From positions 17,667,894-17,731,893 of the forward strand of contig NC_058145.1 in assembly GCF_011075055.1 (NCBI RefSeq): DNA of 64,000 bases, given 5' to 3'. Shown piece after piece: positions 26,401-38,526 of the stretch. The translations under genes and the position numbers were made by a program. The stretch is from Mangifera indica. Taxonomy: Eukaryota > Streptophyta > Magnoliopsida > Sapindales > Anacardiaceae. The notes under the pieces were generated by a model, which worked only from the letters and a program-made list of their open reading frames with translations, had not been told where the DNA came from and made no database searches. The first letter of the stretch is position 1, and each line of letters begins with the position of its first letter.

Positions 26401-29400
26401 GTGTAATTAAACATACCTTCAAAGCAACATCAGGATGTGAAGCAATATGCCGGCCAACAAGTTCCAATGCCGCCTCTCTTACTGATATTGCCGAGTCACA
26501 AAACCTTCCTTCAACAGCTAATTGTACACGTTTGTCACACAACACCTCGGGATCAGCTTCCACAATTATACTAACCTGCTCCCAATCACATAAAATATTC
26601 AGTACCATCAATAAAATCAAGCAAGCACATTCTCTTTCCAATAAAATGTACGAAAAAAATCCATTACCGCTCGTAAAGCTTTAGCTCTGATTATAGGAGA
26701 GTTTTCCCTTAAACTAGCCTGGAGACAAATCATTGAATAAGAATATATATTTTCGTAACTAGTAAATTTGAAAAGAAAAAAAATCACTCACAAGAAGTAC
26801 TTGAAGAATCTTATCAAAGCCTCTAGAGAAAGAATTATTTTGTCCTAGTGCTAAAGTGATCTTCTTGATGGAGTCCCTTGTCAACAAGGATGAAGCAGAT
26901 CCAGATTGACGCACTATTGCTTTAGATTTCATTCTAGCAAGACAGTACATGGACTTTTGTTGAGATTTTGGGTCATCCTTGTACCACAGGCACACATAAA
27001 ACCTGCACATAAACGATCTTCAGTTTAGTATCAATGCAACCATGATCCTGTGTGGAAAAAGCTTATTTAAGTCTATACCAACGAACAAAGAGATTAACAT
27101 CATCAGCAGAGACAATATCTTGAAGGTAATTCAAGAGCATCTGTTGAACAATTTCAAGTTTTGTAATTGTATCAGAAGCTTCAGAATTGTTTTTTGACTG
27201 CTTCTGATCCTTTTTTCCATCATCCTTCCACTGTGATTTGCAGTATGATTGTAATACTAGAAGTTGATTCTGGCAAAGACAAAACTGACAATACCAACCA
27301 CGACTAGGTACTTCATGCGTTCTTCCCCCCATGCAATCAGCATGAAAAAGTCTCTGACAAACTTGACATACAAACAACTTTTTTTCAGCCCTTCCATCCA
27401 AACAAATAGAACATGCATCTTTAGCATAACTCTTATCCATATTATCCTCAATCAGTTCCCGTAATATCCAGAATCTGTCCCTGCTGCAGAGGACTGCTTC
27501 CTGCTTCAACCTGGTAGCAATGGTACCAAGAAGATCAATGGCCATAGATCGTGCAGAGATGTCTTTGGATTTTAGCCCAGCATTCTGAAGCAGTAAGACA
27601 CAAAGAACCTGCAAAAAATAGTTCCTTAGAATAGATAAACTAAAATGCAAATACTAAAGAACATAATATAGTTTATATGTATCTCACCTCTAGAATAGGA
27701 GCAGAAGCAGGATATTCTGGTAAATTCAACGTTGTTAATAAATCCATGACAAGATTCTCCATCATCACTTTCAGCTCATTGGCATCCTGAGTTTTTACAC
27801 TTGAAAAGCGCTGAAGAACACGAGTCCAGAAAAGACAGCATGTCTCTGTTGCTGCTTCATGACACTTGGTGGGATAACCAGTATCAATTGAAACTTCCAA
27901 CATGGAATTACCACTTGATTCTTTCCTGAAAGCTCCAGGGAGGTTTGCACTATTGTGGACCAACTGAATCAGCAATGCAGTAACCATCTGAATCTGCCTC
28001 TGTTCCTCATCAGGCAGGTGATATGTTCTCAATGCTCTCTTAGAGGATGGTAACTTCCAAAGAAGCTGAAGTATTTCATCTATCACAAATGTTCGATGCT
28101 GAGTGTATGAGTAAAATATCTGCAGAACCATTGGCAAAATATATGAGATTGGAAAATCAGCATTATAACATGTGCAAATATTTACTATGTATGCACACAA
28201 GTTGGCGTATCATCCATCATAGAATTATACCCCACTTATTACACCAATAGCCTTTAACTGCAAGAGCTGGATATTATCCACCAAAAATGTTGTAAAGCTT
28301 GTCTTCACCAGTTGTAAAATGCAACTATCAGATAGTTTCTCTATCAACAACAAATCCGTTAGTAAAACAAGAATAGTACAGAGCTTCTGAAGTATGGAAT
28401 TCATAGCACCAGAGACCCTGTAAGAGAAAAAACATAAACAATAAGAAAAAATCTGACTTCAAATACACTAAAAAAGTTGAATATTTAGTGAGTACAGGAA
28501 CAGCATATTGATAAGCACACTTGTTCAAAGCAGATTTCTTCACTTTGACAGTCTTGATATTGCGTCTTCTCTTGCTAACTGAACCAAATTCAACATCAAA
28601 TTCTTCACCTTCATCAGCTGGGAAACAGATTGCAAAATATGTAGCTCAGTAAGACAAAATGAAAGTAAAACACAATTCTAAAACAAAGCGCAGTTGCTTC
28701 AAATAACAAATAGCAGAAAAGAAGGCCCAGAAAACACCAAGAGGTAATAATCTGTATGCAAATGGATCTATAGATAGAATAATATATTCAGAACACACAA
28801 AAGAAAAAGATAAATAGAAACTTAGAAAACAGAGAAGTTCCGCTTCTTGGAAAAATCAGAATACCAACCTTCAAATGCTCCATTTTCACTTGGTTTATGC
28901 AAAGCTCGGTATGTGGGATCATAAGCTGACATAATATCTGTTATTTGATGCCTTGAGAACTCCAAAATCCTTTCAATGATCTGGTAGAGTCATAGTAAAA
29001 TTCATCATCATGGTATATAGATCATAGAGAATCACAATAAGGCATAGTAACATAAAGAAGGTATATTAATAGGCTGTGTCTGAATCTTGATGAAAAAATA
29101 AGTAAAAAGGGTATACCTCTTCCTTGTAAAGCTGCTTTGGCATCTGATCATGAGCCATTACTGCTAAAGCTGCATGAATCGATTCCAGGGCACAAAAAAC
29201 CGTTTCAACTGCGTCTGAATCTTGCTGAAATTTTTCCACCATAAAAGGAACGCATATAATCAATTTGTTAAGTATATTGAATCAGTGCAGCATAATATCA
29301 ATGATGAAGCGTGCTATATCTAAAACTAATTGAAATCTTTAAAGGAAAAATAAAAAGTTTAGAAGGCAGAAGAATGAAAAACTTCACCAAATATTGGCAT

Positions 29401-32400
29401 GAAATAAATGTGTGATTTATCAAACAAGACAGCTTAAGTGAAGGAGACTCAATAACATCAGTAATCTGTTGGGATGCTAGAACATACACCACTATTATCT
29501 GACTCTCATAGGCATTAAGTGCCATGAAAAGGAAAGCAAGTGAGCCATCATCTAAATAAACACAGAAATTAATTTTAAATAGTTTCCAATATTCAAGTAA
29601 TAACCCAGAACCGGAAGAACACATGTTGTGCTAAATCACTTTGAAGAATTGACAATCACAGACCACCAAAACAACTAACAAGAAATTATCCGAGTAACTT
29701 ACATGGACTCGTTCATCAATTGACAAACCTTCTGCTCGATGTATCTGATGATCTAGGACCTGTAATAGTCTCACAAGAACATCTACTGAAACCAAATGTA
29801 GAAGTTTCTTTGCACGTATGGACATTATTTCATTTACAAGCATTCTAATGTCAGCAACAGGTAAAGATAGCCACTCAGGTTCATTCTGATCCTCAGTGGG
29901 AATTGTAGCTCTGCCACAAAAGTCCTCCAACATCTCACAGAAGCTCTGAATGGCGGCATCTAAAGAAAATAATACAACACCATGATATTTGTCCAATATA
30001 AGGGGGGGAGGATCCACAGAGAGAGTACGAAAAGACAAATGAAACAGAGAACCAAGTAGACCAACCTTGAAGCTCAGTAGGATCTGGTTGAGTTGATGAA
30101 AATAAGTCATCACCACCTTTCTTCTTGACTTTTGGTTTCCTGGAAGATGATATGGATGTTTCCTGCAATATCAGCTTCTTTATTAGCTAGAACAGATGTA
30201 AATCAATAACCAACTGAAAAAGCAAAGTGTATACACTCGTTTACATGAACACAGTTGACCTGGTGATTCTGAGATTCATTATAATCCCTTTGCAAACCAC
30301 TTATAAAAGGTACATTCGTCTGAGAGTCATTCCTTTCAAAAACAGTAGGGCCAGCAACTTGCTCCTTGACTTGACCTGAGAAACTTGAAGAACACAATAA
30401 ACAATAGCACAGCAATGTTAAGATAACAGTACGCCACAAAGGAAGGGTAGGAGGCACATGCAGAAACAACAAACATGGCAACAAGACTTTTATAATTATA
30501 GAATTTATAAATTCCTGCATAAGCAGGTTAACAATGAAACGATTTGATTCCACCAGAACCTCAACACTCAAAGTAAAATATAACTTTGGCAACAGTAACA
30601 AATTATGTACTAAGTTGAAATATAATACAAAGGTGTGCCTGGATTGGGAAAAAATACATTTACTCAGGCAAAGCTCTTTCAAGATAAATAATAAGTCAAG
30701 CTGCGGCTGATTCAATTAATAAAGCCAGCAGAGAAGCCAATCCAAAACCACTTGGAGCAGTTTTGATAGATCATTGTCAACTATACCAGATAAATAATAT
30801 GAATAACTGATGGAAACTGTGATGAAATAACTAGGTATACGAGGATGATGCATGTAGCACAAAAAGTTCCATGTTTACATGCATAAAGTAATGTAAAGTA
30901 AACCATCTTCCATCAATCTCACAACCCAACACTGATGCCAAGATAGCCAATTGGACCACTAACATCGATCTAGATGAATCGAGGTATTATTTGTTCATAT
31001 TCCAAATCTCCGAGTAGAAAGTAATTTAAATAGAGCTGAATAATTAGATTGAATTATGAAGCAAACCACTAAAACTCATTTAATTTGAAGCCATAGTTAC
31101 TTACCAAAAAAAATAGTTGGGTTGTGAGCACTTGTAACAAAATGTACAAAAGGACTTCATCTAAACCATTAATAAGAAGGATATGTGTATGATAAGCCAC
31201 CCATTATCAAGGTCTATCAAAGAAAGAAGGGCAGCAATGCAATTCCGCCGCATGGTGAAATGCATTCAGTAGATAAGGCTGGAGCATTCAAATTAGAATC
31301 AGATAAGGCCAGAACATGTGTGCAGGATAGCATAACAGATAATATGTTTGAATTGGAATGCTGGCAGGATAACAAAATAGATAATGTATTTGAACTGAGT
31401 TGTTGGTTGAAAAATGGGAGGATAATAATACATTTTGAGGGAGCTGATACACTTATAAATAAAAGGAGAACGCTGGAGGAAGGCATCAAGGAAAAATTAA
31501 AAGGGAATTTCAGGATTTTGGGGGCTTCAGCCTAGACGACTGGCACCTTTGCTGCCAGTATTCATTGCGTTTACTGTTATTGATAATTTCAGAATAATTC
31601 CAGCATAACATTGGCTGTATTTTGTTAGTTTCGATTAATAAAGCAATTTCCATTGAGCCAAATTTGTGTTACAATGAAAGCAAAAATTATATCCACTATT
31701 TACATTATTTCCAAAAGGATTACAGCAAGTTGCAGCCCAGGTATCCATCAGTGTACTTTCCTAGAAGTAAATCATTTTTTTACCAACCTTCTTGCAATTC
31801 TTCATACATAAAATTTTATTAAAAAAAAATTCGCCTAACCAGCCTCTTTGTTCACAAGCATGGTTAATGATATATGTTTCTTGATTGCTCAACAATTTTT
31901 CTTGTTAATGATAATCTATTTCATAACCACATTAGAACATTCCCTTCCACATGAAAACTGCATAATTAAAATAATCAATCCTAGATAACTTTGGTAAATT
32001 GATGGTAATTAGTTATCCATTTGTAAGTCTAGTTTTGTTCAAAAGCCATAGACTCATATATCCAACAGAACAACTCTATTCAGGCAGCTTGCCATAAGCT
32101 GCCACTAATCTTATCCATGTCCTCAATTGAAAAAGTGACAGCTTAATGCAGATACTAGGCTAGGACAATTAAAAAAAGAAAAACACAGAGCAACCGAGAA
32201 TACTTTGTTTACCAGGAGTGACATACTCAAAAGCTTCAGCATCACAACAGAGAACTTTGTTGTGAAGTTCTAAAGGCTCCACATATCTACAAGAGACTGG
32301 ATTTAGCTTGTCTCTAAAATGCCTACAAATTAAAAAAAAAAAAACAAATGAAACAATTACATTGAAAAAAAAAAAAAACACCTCTCTGCCAGTCATTTTC

Positions 32401-33180
32401 TAGAGAAATCACAAACTATACACAGGCATGGTTCATTAATCATTTTAATAAATTAAATTTTGTCTAAATAGTACTTCCAAAAAGTAGTTTCTCAATTTCG
32501 TATCCTTACTTAACATTATGGGCAAAACTGTACGTTCAAAATTTGAAAACACTAAATAACAAATTCAAATACAGCCGAAATTCAAACTCATATGATTTAC
32601 ACTACAGAAACAAAAAATTAAATCAATTACAACGAAGCATATGCAAATCAAAGAGAAAACACGTCGCCTAAATTCAAATAAAAAAATGAAATTCCGTTAA
32701 ACTTTTGCACAGAGCATTAATTAAAATAAATTTTACACTAAAATAACACTCGTTAAACTTTTGCATTCCAATTCGAAAAACTACGAAGCAAAACAAATAC
32801 ATTCTTTCTTCCAAAAAACTTTTTTAAAAAAAAGTCCAAAGTTCAGCTTGCTTATTGTTAACACTTAATTATGATGAAAAAAAAAAACGCGACACTTACA
32901 GGTAAGACACATCAGTTTCGCGCAGCAGGTCAGTAATTCGACTGGACTGAGCGAGAATCTCGGGACGATTTAACGACCTATAACTACCATAGCTACCAGT
33001 ACTCACTTCATCGAACAGACAGAGGTCCGGATCCGACGCGCCACAGAAGACAGGAAGCGACAGCAGCGGCAAGCACGTAGCTACTTCAGAGTGTATGGTG
33101 TTGGACAGTCCGATGCCTCGGGGGCCCGCACCGAAGCCTGAGCGGGAGCCCGAAGCTGAATTACTTGGAAAGCTGCTCAT
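20456..33180 (-). CDS. SCC2: Sister chromatid cohesion protein SCC2 / Nipped-B (cohesin loader), one-base frame lesion in exon 20
   Basis: 28 exons run from the ATG at 33180 to the stop at 20456; frame-corrected length is about 1817 residues. High-coordinate exon ends: 33180, 32322, 30375, 30162, 29959, 29224, 28980, 28617, 28417, 28119, 27608, 27002, 26718, 26575, 26308, 25193, 24814, 24228, 23705, 23278, 23033, 22857, 22217, 22003, 21630, 21073, 20896, 20668. A C4HC3 PHD finger lies at about residues 670-714 (CSICLDG, CQVC, HADC, CQFC), a feature of plant SCC2. The rest is HEAT-repeat-like, ending in a basic tail ([15 protein letters not shown]). SCC2 with SCC4 loads cohesin onto DNA. Exon 20 (23118-23278) is 161 bases though both flanking introns need a multiple of three; frame changes at the A6 run read from 23199-23204. 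Intron 2 (1.8 kb) holds an unrelated plus-strand ORF. An E2F-type site lies upstream. Confidence 0.95.
23199..23204 (-). other. Apparent one-base deletion in SCC2 exon 20
   Basis: Upstream of this run the family sequence reads [19 protein letters not shown]. Downstream it continues only in another frame as [18 protein letters not shown]. Adding one A to the run restores both frame and exon phase. As written, translation stops at about residue 1268. Confidence 0.8.
27270..27411 (-). other. PHD finger coding segment within SCC2 exon 11
   Basis: Four Cys pairs and a His-x2-Cys pair are visible in the order C-x2-C, C-x2-C, H-x2-C, C-x2-C. This is the plant-specific PHD finger of SCC2; animal NIPBL and yeast Scc2 lack it. 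It probably reads histone H3 tails, from general PHD knowledge. Confidence 0.85.
31185..31535 (+). other. Plus-strand ORF inside SCC2 intron 2, origin unknown
   Basis: An open frame of 116 codons lies antisense in the large intron 2 of SCC2. It starts [18 protein letters not shown], and its middle is two tandem 14-residue units ([14 protein letters not shown] and [14 protein letters not shown]) encoded by a 42-bp duplication at 31323-31406. It ends [13 protein letters not shown] and is followed 100 bases later by an AATAAA signal. I do not recognise a domain. The opening [11 protein letters not shown] is reminiscent of linkers in copia polyproteins, so a retroelement fragment is possible; expression is unknown. 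Confidence 0.3.
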
Positions 33181-33359
33181 CGATTAAGTAATTAATCAGT
33201 GAGTCGGCAAGTCGCGGAGGAAAAACAATGCATGAAGGCGAGGGACAATAGTTTAACAACGCGGAAATTGAAGGTGAATTTGGTGGGAATTGGGGCGGAT
33301 TTGAGAGAGAGGGAGAGTTTTGAGCCCTAGAAGAAAAATGAAAATGATAGAAAGAAGCA

Positions 33360-33367
33360 ATTGGCGG
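33360..33367 (-). promoter_or_regulatory. E2F-type site upstream of SCC2
   Basis: ATTGGCGG fits the plant E2F consensus WTTSSCSS and is followed by GGAAAA, about 180 bases upstream of the SCC2 ATG. SCC2 acts before and during S phase, so E2F control is plausible but inferred. Confidence 0.45.
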
Positions 33368-35079
33368 GGAAAATCACTTTTATCAATGTTTTTAGGAAGG
33401 ATATATAATTGAAATTATCAAAATACCCCTGGCTTTTGTGTATTTTGTAATTAATTTTGGAGGGATGGTATTTATTTTTAAATATGTATATAATTTTTCC
33501 TCTATTTTAAAATTTTACTTATTTATATGATTATATTAGTATGAAATTTTGAATACAAAATTTATATTAAGATTTGTGTGGACCAAAAATGGAGGTAAGA
33601 GGTAATTCATAATTTTTAATTAGTTTAAAATTAAAGACTAATTCAAATCGAATTAAATTAAATAAAGACAGACTTAATTTTGTTTTAATATAAAAAATTA
33701 ATTTAAAATTAAATTTGACTTATTTGAATTATTAAAGAAAAATATGAAGATTTATTCGTAAAAGAAACTTTTATACAATCATATTAATGTGTTAAGAGGG
33801 TTTGAGTTAAAATTTTTTTTATTATAAACTAAACTTGTTTGTCAAACAATAACATGAATTTAAATAACTTAGGTAGAATACATCCTAATTTAGGCAATAA
33901 ACAATTTTCAACAAACATTTATAATTGTTTCATAAATTTAGTGGGTGAATTTTGACTAGTTTTCAAATTAATGCATGCTTTTTTTGTACGGCCAAATCTT
34001 ACATAATGTCAATGTAATCTTGTCCAAATATATTTTCATTTGAATTTTGTATCTACTAAAATGCCCTTGCCTTGGAAATCTATGACGAGTTAAGCACCTG
34101 ACCGGTTGACCTCCTCCTACTTCACCCTCCATTGGAAATCTCCAAGAACAGCCACCCAGGTTTTTATCTATTTTAAATTACCCCAACCTTTTTTCCGATC
34201 ATAAGTATAAACATGACAAACGGATGGGCTGCATGCAGGTATATGTGAAACAAGGTTTGCGTTCACAGTCGTCGGATCTGTGTCCATAAAATACTCATTT
34301 TTACATGGGGGTCTAATACACAAGTTTATGAAATTAATTTTAAAAGAAAATAATTTTTAATATTTCACCCAATTCGTTGAACTGACACATTTCAAACTCG
34401 TCAAACTTGTCCCTCTTAATCACTTTGGACTCCTCTGAACTTCTCTTATGTCTCTACTTCTTCCACCAAGGTCAACTCAATGTCATCACAACAACCATTG
34501 GCGATTACACAAGCTTAACCAATAGCTTCCAAGATATTTTAAAATTCTCTTCACCAAAATAGAGAAACAAAATAGGCTCATGATTCTTATTTAAATATGA
34601 TTAATCATGATAATTCAAATAGATTGAATTGTTGAATTTGGGGCCATCAAAACTAGCTAGAATTAGAATTATATTCATCCCATAATATTTTGAGAGCTTG
34701 GATAATACAAGTTAAGCTTCAATTTATCATATCACAGCAATAAAAGATAAAAAGAGTTGCAACAACAAAAGATTTATAAGTAGAATAATATTCAAAGATT
34801 TTATTACAATCTTGACAATTTGTCACCAAGTACAAACACAATCTAAGGATTGCACCTTTTTAAAAGGCATGTACAGACATTGAACATGATTCAAACTTGA
34901 GCCCCTTAGGGCAGTCTCTGCAAGGAAGGTGAGGGAGGGGATTCAGACAACTCTCCACAAACAGTCCTCCACAAAATAGGCCAAATAGGCAAAATAATGA
35001 AAGACCCAAAGACAAATAGGTAGCTAGTTTAAACCAAGTTTGATATGTCAATTTCTTGAATTGGCCAAAGGTTCAGCAT
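33368..35079. other. Spacer between SCC2 and the F-box gene
   Basis: AT-rich with no supported gene. Repeated AAATTCAAAT/TTTGAATTA words occur around 33600-33850. The right-hand 250 bases are probably the 3' UTR of the F-box gene. Confidence 0.5.
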
Positions 35080-35829
35080 TCACTTCCAATCTAGCATGTC
35101 TAATAGCCACAAGACCTCTTCCTTAGAGCTTGCAGCATCACAGAAATCCATTTCAAGTGCAAAAACATTAAGGATGCCTTCATTTCCATCGTCCGTGAAA
35201 TGCAAAGAAATCCATGCTCGGATTTCGGAAATGAAAGGGTATGCAGGGGCGAAGTCAAGGTACTCAAATGCATGAGCCCTGTGGGACGATCTATCTATGT
35301 AATCAAACCTGGATTTATCAATTATGCAAGCAACTCTGTTGGGATCCTTCCGTCCCACTAGCACTGATGCACTCACAGTCAGGCTCCAAGGAATAGTAAA
35401 CCTTGGCTCAACAGGTATGATCATCTTGTACTCAGGGTCATCAGTATGATATCTTAGCATGTCTGATATTCCAGGCGGTGGGATCTTGATTCCATTCTGG
35501 AAGACAGGGCCTGGAACTACTTCAGAGAAAATCAATTTATCTTCAGTCCAAACGTCAATGAAAAATTCCAAATCCTCAAAGGAAAGTCTTGGTGGCAAGA
35601 GAGTTCGACGCAGCTGCCGTTTGTAAAAGGTCTGATATAATTTGTAGTAGGTTGCAGAGGGAGGATTTGGACGTTTGCAAATTGAAGGCCACCTGCTTGC
35701 ACATAAACATTTCCAGAAGTAATCATCCTGGGCTATGTCTCTCCACTGCTTAGACACTACCATACAGGAAGCAAGGTCAACTCCATCCAATAAAGGAAAA
35801 ACAGCTTTTAGAATTTCTTCATTTGTCAT
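35080..35829 (-). CDS. F-box protein (At5g39250-like)
   Basis: Single coding exon, 249 residues. The start at 35829 (MTNEEILKAVFPLLDG) is preferred over an in-frame ATG at 35853, because the F-box begins directly with the former. The F-box spans about residues 1-45: EEILKAVFPLLDGVDLASCMVVSKQW, then DDYFWKCLCASRWP. The remaining 200 residues have no Kelch, LRR or WD motif visible to me but resemble a small plant F-box family. F-box proteins are the substrate-recognition subunits of SCF ubiquitin ligases; the substrate is unknown. A 5' UTR intron is likely, because the leader-like CT/GA-rich region with a candidate donor (CTAAG|GTTTGG) lies at 37240-37440, 1.4 kb upstream. Confidence 0.85.
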   Translation of the reverse strand: MTNEEILKAVFPLLDGVDLASCMVVSKQWRDIAQDDYFWKCLCASRWPSICKRPNPPSATYYKLYQTFYKRQLRRTLLPPRLSFEDLEFFIDVWTEDKLIFSEVVPGPVFQNGIKIPPPGISDMLRYHTDDPEYKMIIPVEPRFTIPWSLTVSASVLVGRKDPNRVACIIDKSRFDYIDRSSHRAHAFEYLDFAPAYPFISEIRAWISLHFTDDGNEGILNVFALEMDFCDAASSKEEVLWLLDMLDWK

Positions 35830-36322
35830 TTTTAGCCAGAGAACAAAAATCAAATGCAGAATGATAAATGTTCCAGCAACTATTTACAGCTTTGGACAAA
35901 CTGAAGGGTGAAGCCAGTTGATTCTGTGGAATTTTCCTGTTAATCAGAAGATATGAAATTTCAAATTAAACAGCAAACCAAATGTCAACATTAGAGTTTA
36001 AAGTTAGAACATTAAAAGCAAAGATGTGGCCGTGAATTATCAGGAAATATTATTGTTCACTTATTTCCTAAAGAAAACACGTATTCACTTTCAACTAGCT
36101 GTATGAACGTACATGCAAACTTTAATTGACATCAATAGATAATAATTAACCAGCCTCTATGTTACTAGGTTATGATCATAATTCCACATGATGAAGAATT
36201 GTCTAAAACAGACATCAGCAGACCATCAATACATGTCTGAGACATATATATGCAAAGGGCAATACCAAACTCCTCCAAAACCTAAATACTTTCTCAATAT
36301 ATATATAAATATACATACATAC

Positions 36323-36331
<9 letters not shown>

Positions 36332-36364
<33 letters not shown>
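36332..36364 (+). repeat. (TG)n microsatellite with adjoining TA/CATA repeats
   Basis: About 16 TG units, preceded by ATAT and CATA repeats from 36296. It lies upstream of the F-box start, possibly in a 5' UTR intron. Confidence 0.92.
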
Positions 36365-36367
<3 letters not shown>

Positions 36368-36900
36368 CGGAAAAGTGATCCAGATGGTCATTATCCATTC
36401 TTCTCATCAATGAAAATAACAGTAAAGTTTCAATCAATGGACCATCAAAAGAATCCTTCTATTCAACCTTTAAAAAAATCTAATCAAGCAAATTACATGT
36501 ATATGGTTATAATTCCATTGATGTAAGTCAACTTAGAATACACCATGATTTCACACTGATGAAACCGTGAAGCTAACCATAAACACATCATGATGACAAA
36601 TGCTAATGCATAAACACAAAATTTCAAGCAAAAATCTACTCAAATGCAGTCATAGTTGACATTCAAAAACCAAATTCATCTCCTTCTGGCAACAACACTT
36701 CAAGAAAATTATAAGACCTCCAACACCAGCACTAGAGTAACAATAACCCAGAAGCATCATGCAGCGTACAGTAAAGCTTAGTAATAACCAATGAACAATT
36801 GACGAACATCGCAAGGTAACAAGATTAAGCAACTCATCACACAATATATCACAATCGCTGGCTTCAGAGTTCATACGAAATGATAACAAAGCCAAATTAC

Positions 36901-37187
36901 AACAACTTGACTTTGCATAACATTAACAAACAATTGCTTTTCTTCTAATGACCAAATTTTTCTTAATCAAAACAAAGGTTAAAATTTCAGATACCCAGTT
37001 GAAGTTTCGATCATACAAACAAAACCCATGTCCTATAAACAAAATCACAACAACTTCATTTTGCATAACATTTTCAAACAATGGCTTTTTCATCAAAGTC
37101 AAAGTAAAGATTTTTATCAAAACAAAAGTTAAAATTTCAGACACCCAGTTGAAGTTTCAATCAGACGAACAAAACCCATGTCCTATA
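36901..37187. repeat. Imperfect tandem duplication, unit about 148 bp
   Basis: Copy 1 starts AACAACTTGACTTTGCATAA at 36901. Copy 2 starts AACAACTTCATTTTGCATAA at 37049. Both run through ATCAAAACAAA, GTTAAAATTTCAGA, ACCCAGTTGAAGTTTC and AAAACCCATGTCCTATA. The duplication sits in the presumed leader or 5' UTR intron of the F-box gene. Confidence 0.85.
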
Positions 37188-37628
37188 CAACCAAATCCAC
37201 ATATATAATTCTGACATTATAACGGAGAGAAAGAGACAAACCAAACCTTAGATGGAGCCAAAAAAAAAAAAAAACCGAAAATTGAAGCGAGGATAAAAGT
37301 TGAGATGTTAGAAAGAAATTGACAGAGGATTGGGCAATTGAATTACGCACCTAATTTGTTGTTGAAAATGAATGGGAAAAACCCTAGATTTCAGTTCGTA
37401 TTGAAAGCACAGAATGAAAAAGGTAAAACAACTAGAGAAAGCGAAAAATAAAGACGACATTGTCAATTTAAGCCGCAAATTTTGGCTGCCATGTGGATGT
37501 GGTAGCCTTCCTTAGGAATAGGGTTGAATTTGATGGACCATGTTTAATTTTGAATTCGAGCTCACATGGTTATATTGGATCAGTCTAGTTCCATCTGAGT
37601 ATTATATTCGTTTTCGTAAAATAAATTA

Positions 37629-38348
37629 GGCCGAAAGATTATTCCCACTCAAAGTATCATAGGTTTTCTAGTTTTATCTCTTAATTATAAAAATTTTAAA
37701 TATTTATTTATAAAAAATTAAATCTATTAATTTTAAAAATAAAATTATTATTTAATCTATAATATTAAAAATAAATTAAAATTTAATTTTTTTTTCTAAT
37801 TTAAATCTTAAAAACTAAAATTTACCTCTTCATCCAAATTTTAAAAAATAATATTTTTCCTTTATAGTTTAGTTTTCAATTTTGGTTGTCAAATTTGATG
37901 CTATTATCCACAACAAATCACTATACTACGACGGTCTCTCTCCCTTTCTTTGAAACACTGATTAATAAAGATCTCATCTTTTTAAACGAGAAGTTTTATC
38001 TTTTTGATAAAGCTCTTCGTCTCTTCAACTTCATTCAACGTCAATCGAATATTCAACTGAGAAAAGAGAGGTGGTCGAAAAGAGAGAAAACATTAAGAGA
38101 GAGAGGCCACTGATAATGATACCAAAGTTTAAAAACTAAACCTTGGAGAGAATATCATTTTTTAAAACTTGACCTATAAAAAAAATAGTTAGTTTTTAAG
38201 GTTTAGGGGGGAAAAAAGAAATAAAATTTTAAGAGATTAGACTTCCGTTAATTTTAATAGCTCATAAGTAGATAAATAAGATTTTCAAAATTAAATGATA
38301 GAAAATTGGGATAAGATGATACTTTGGGTGAGAAATAGTACTTTGGAC
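37629..38348. mobile_element. Mutator-like MITE, GGCC family (copy 2), perfect 9-bp target duplication
   Basis: Starts GGCCGAAAGATTATT and ends with the near reverse complement of its start (AATAGTACTTTGGAC). The inner arm match includes CTCAAAGTATCAT against ATGATACTTTGGGTG. The identical 9-mer AATAAATTA flanks both sides (37620-37628 and 38349-38357), the target-site length of Mutator-like elements. No transposase is encoded, so it is non-autonomous. Confidence 0.85.
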
Positions 38349-38526
38349 AATAAATTAATATTAAATTAAATATAAAATAAAATTATTTTTTAATTAGGTT
38401 TAAATCTCATTTTATCAATTTTGAATGGATTTTTTTAATTCAAATAGATTTAAAATTAAGTTTTGTTTATAATTCACCTTATCTGAATTCAACTCTATAT
38501 ATTCAATGATAATTTGGATATATTAA

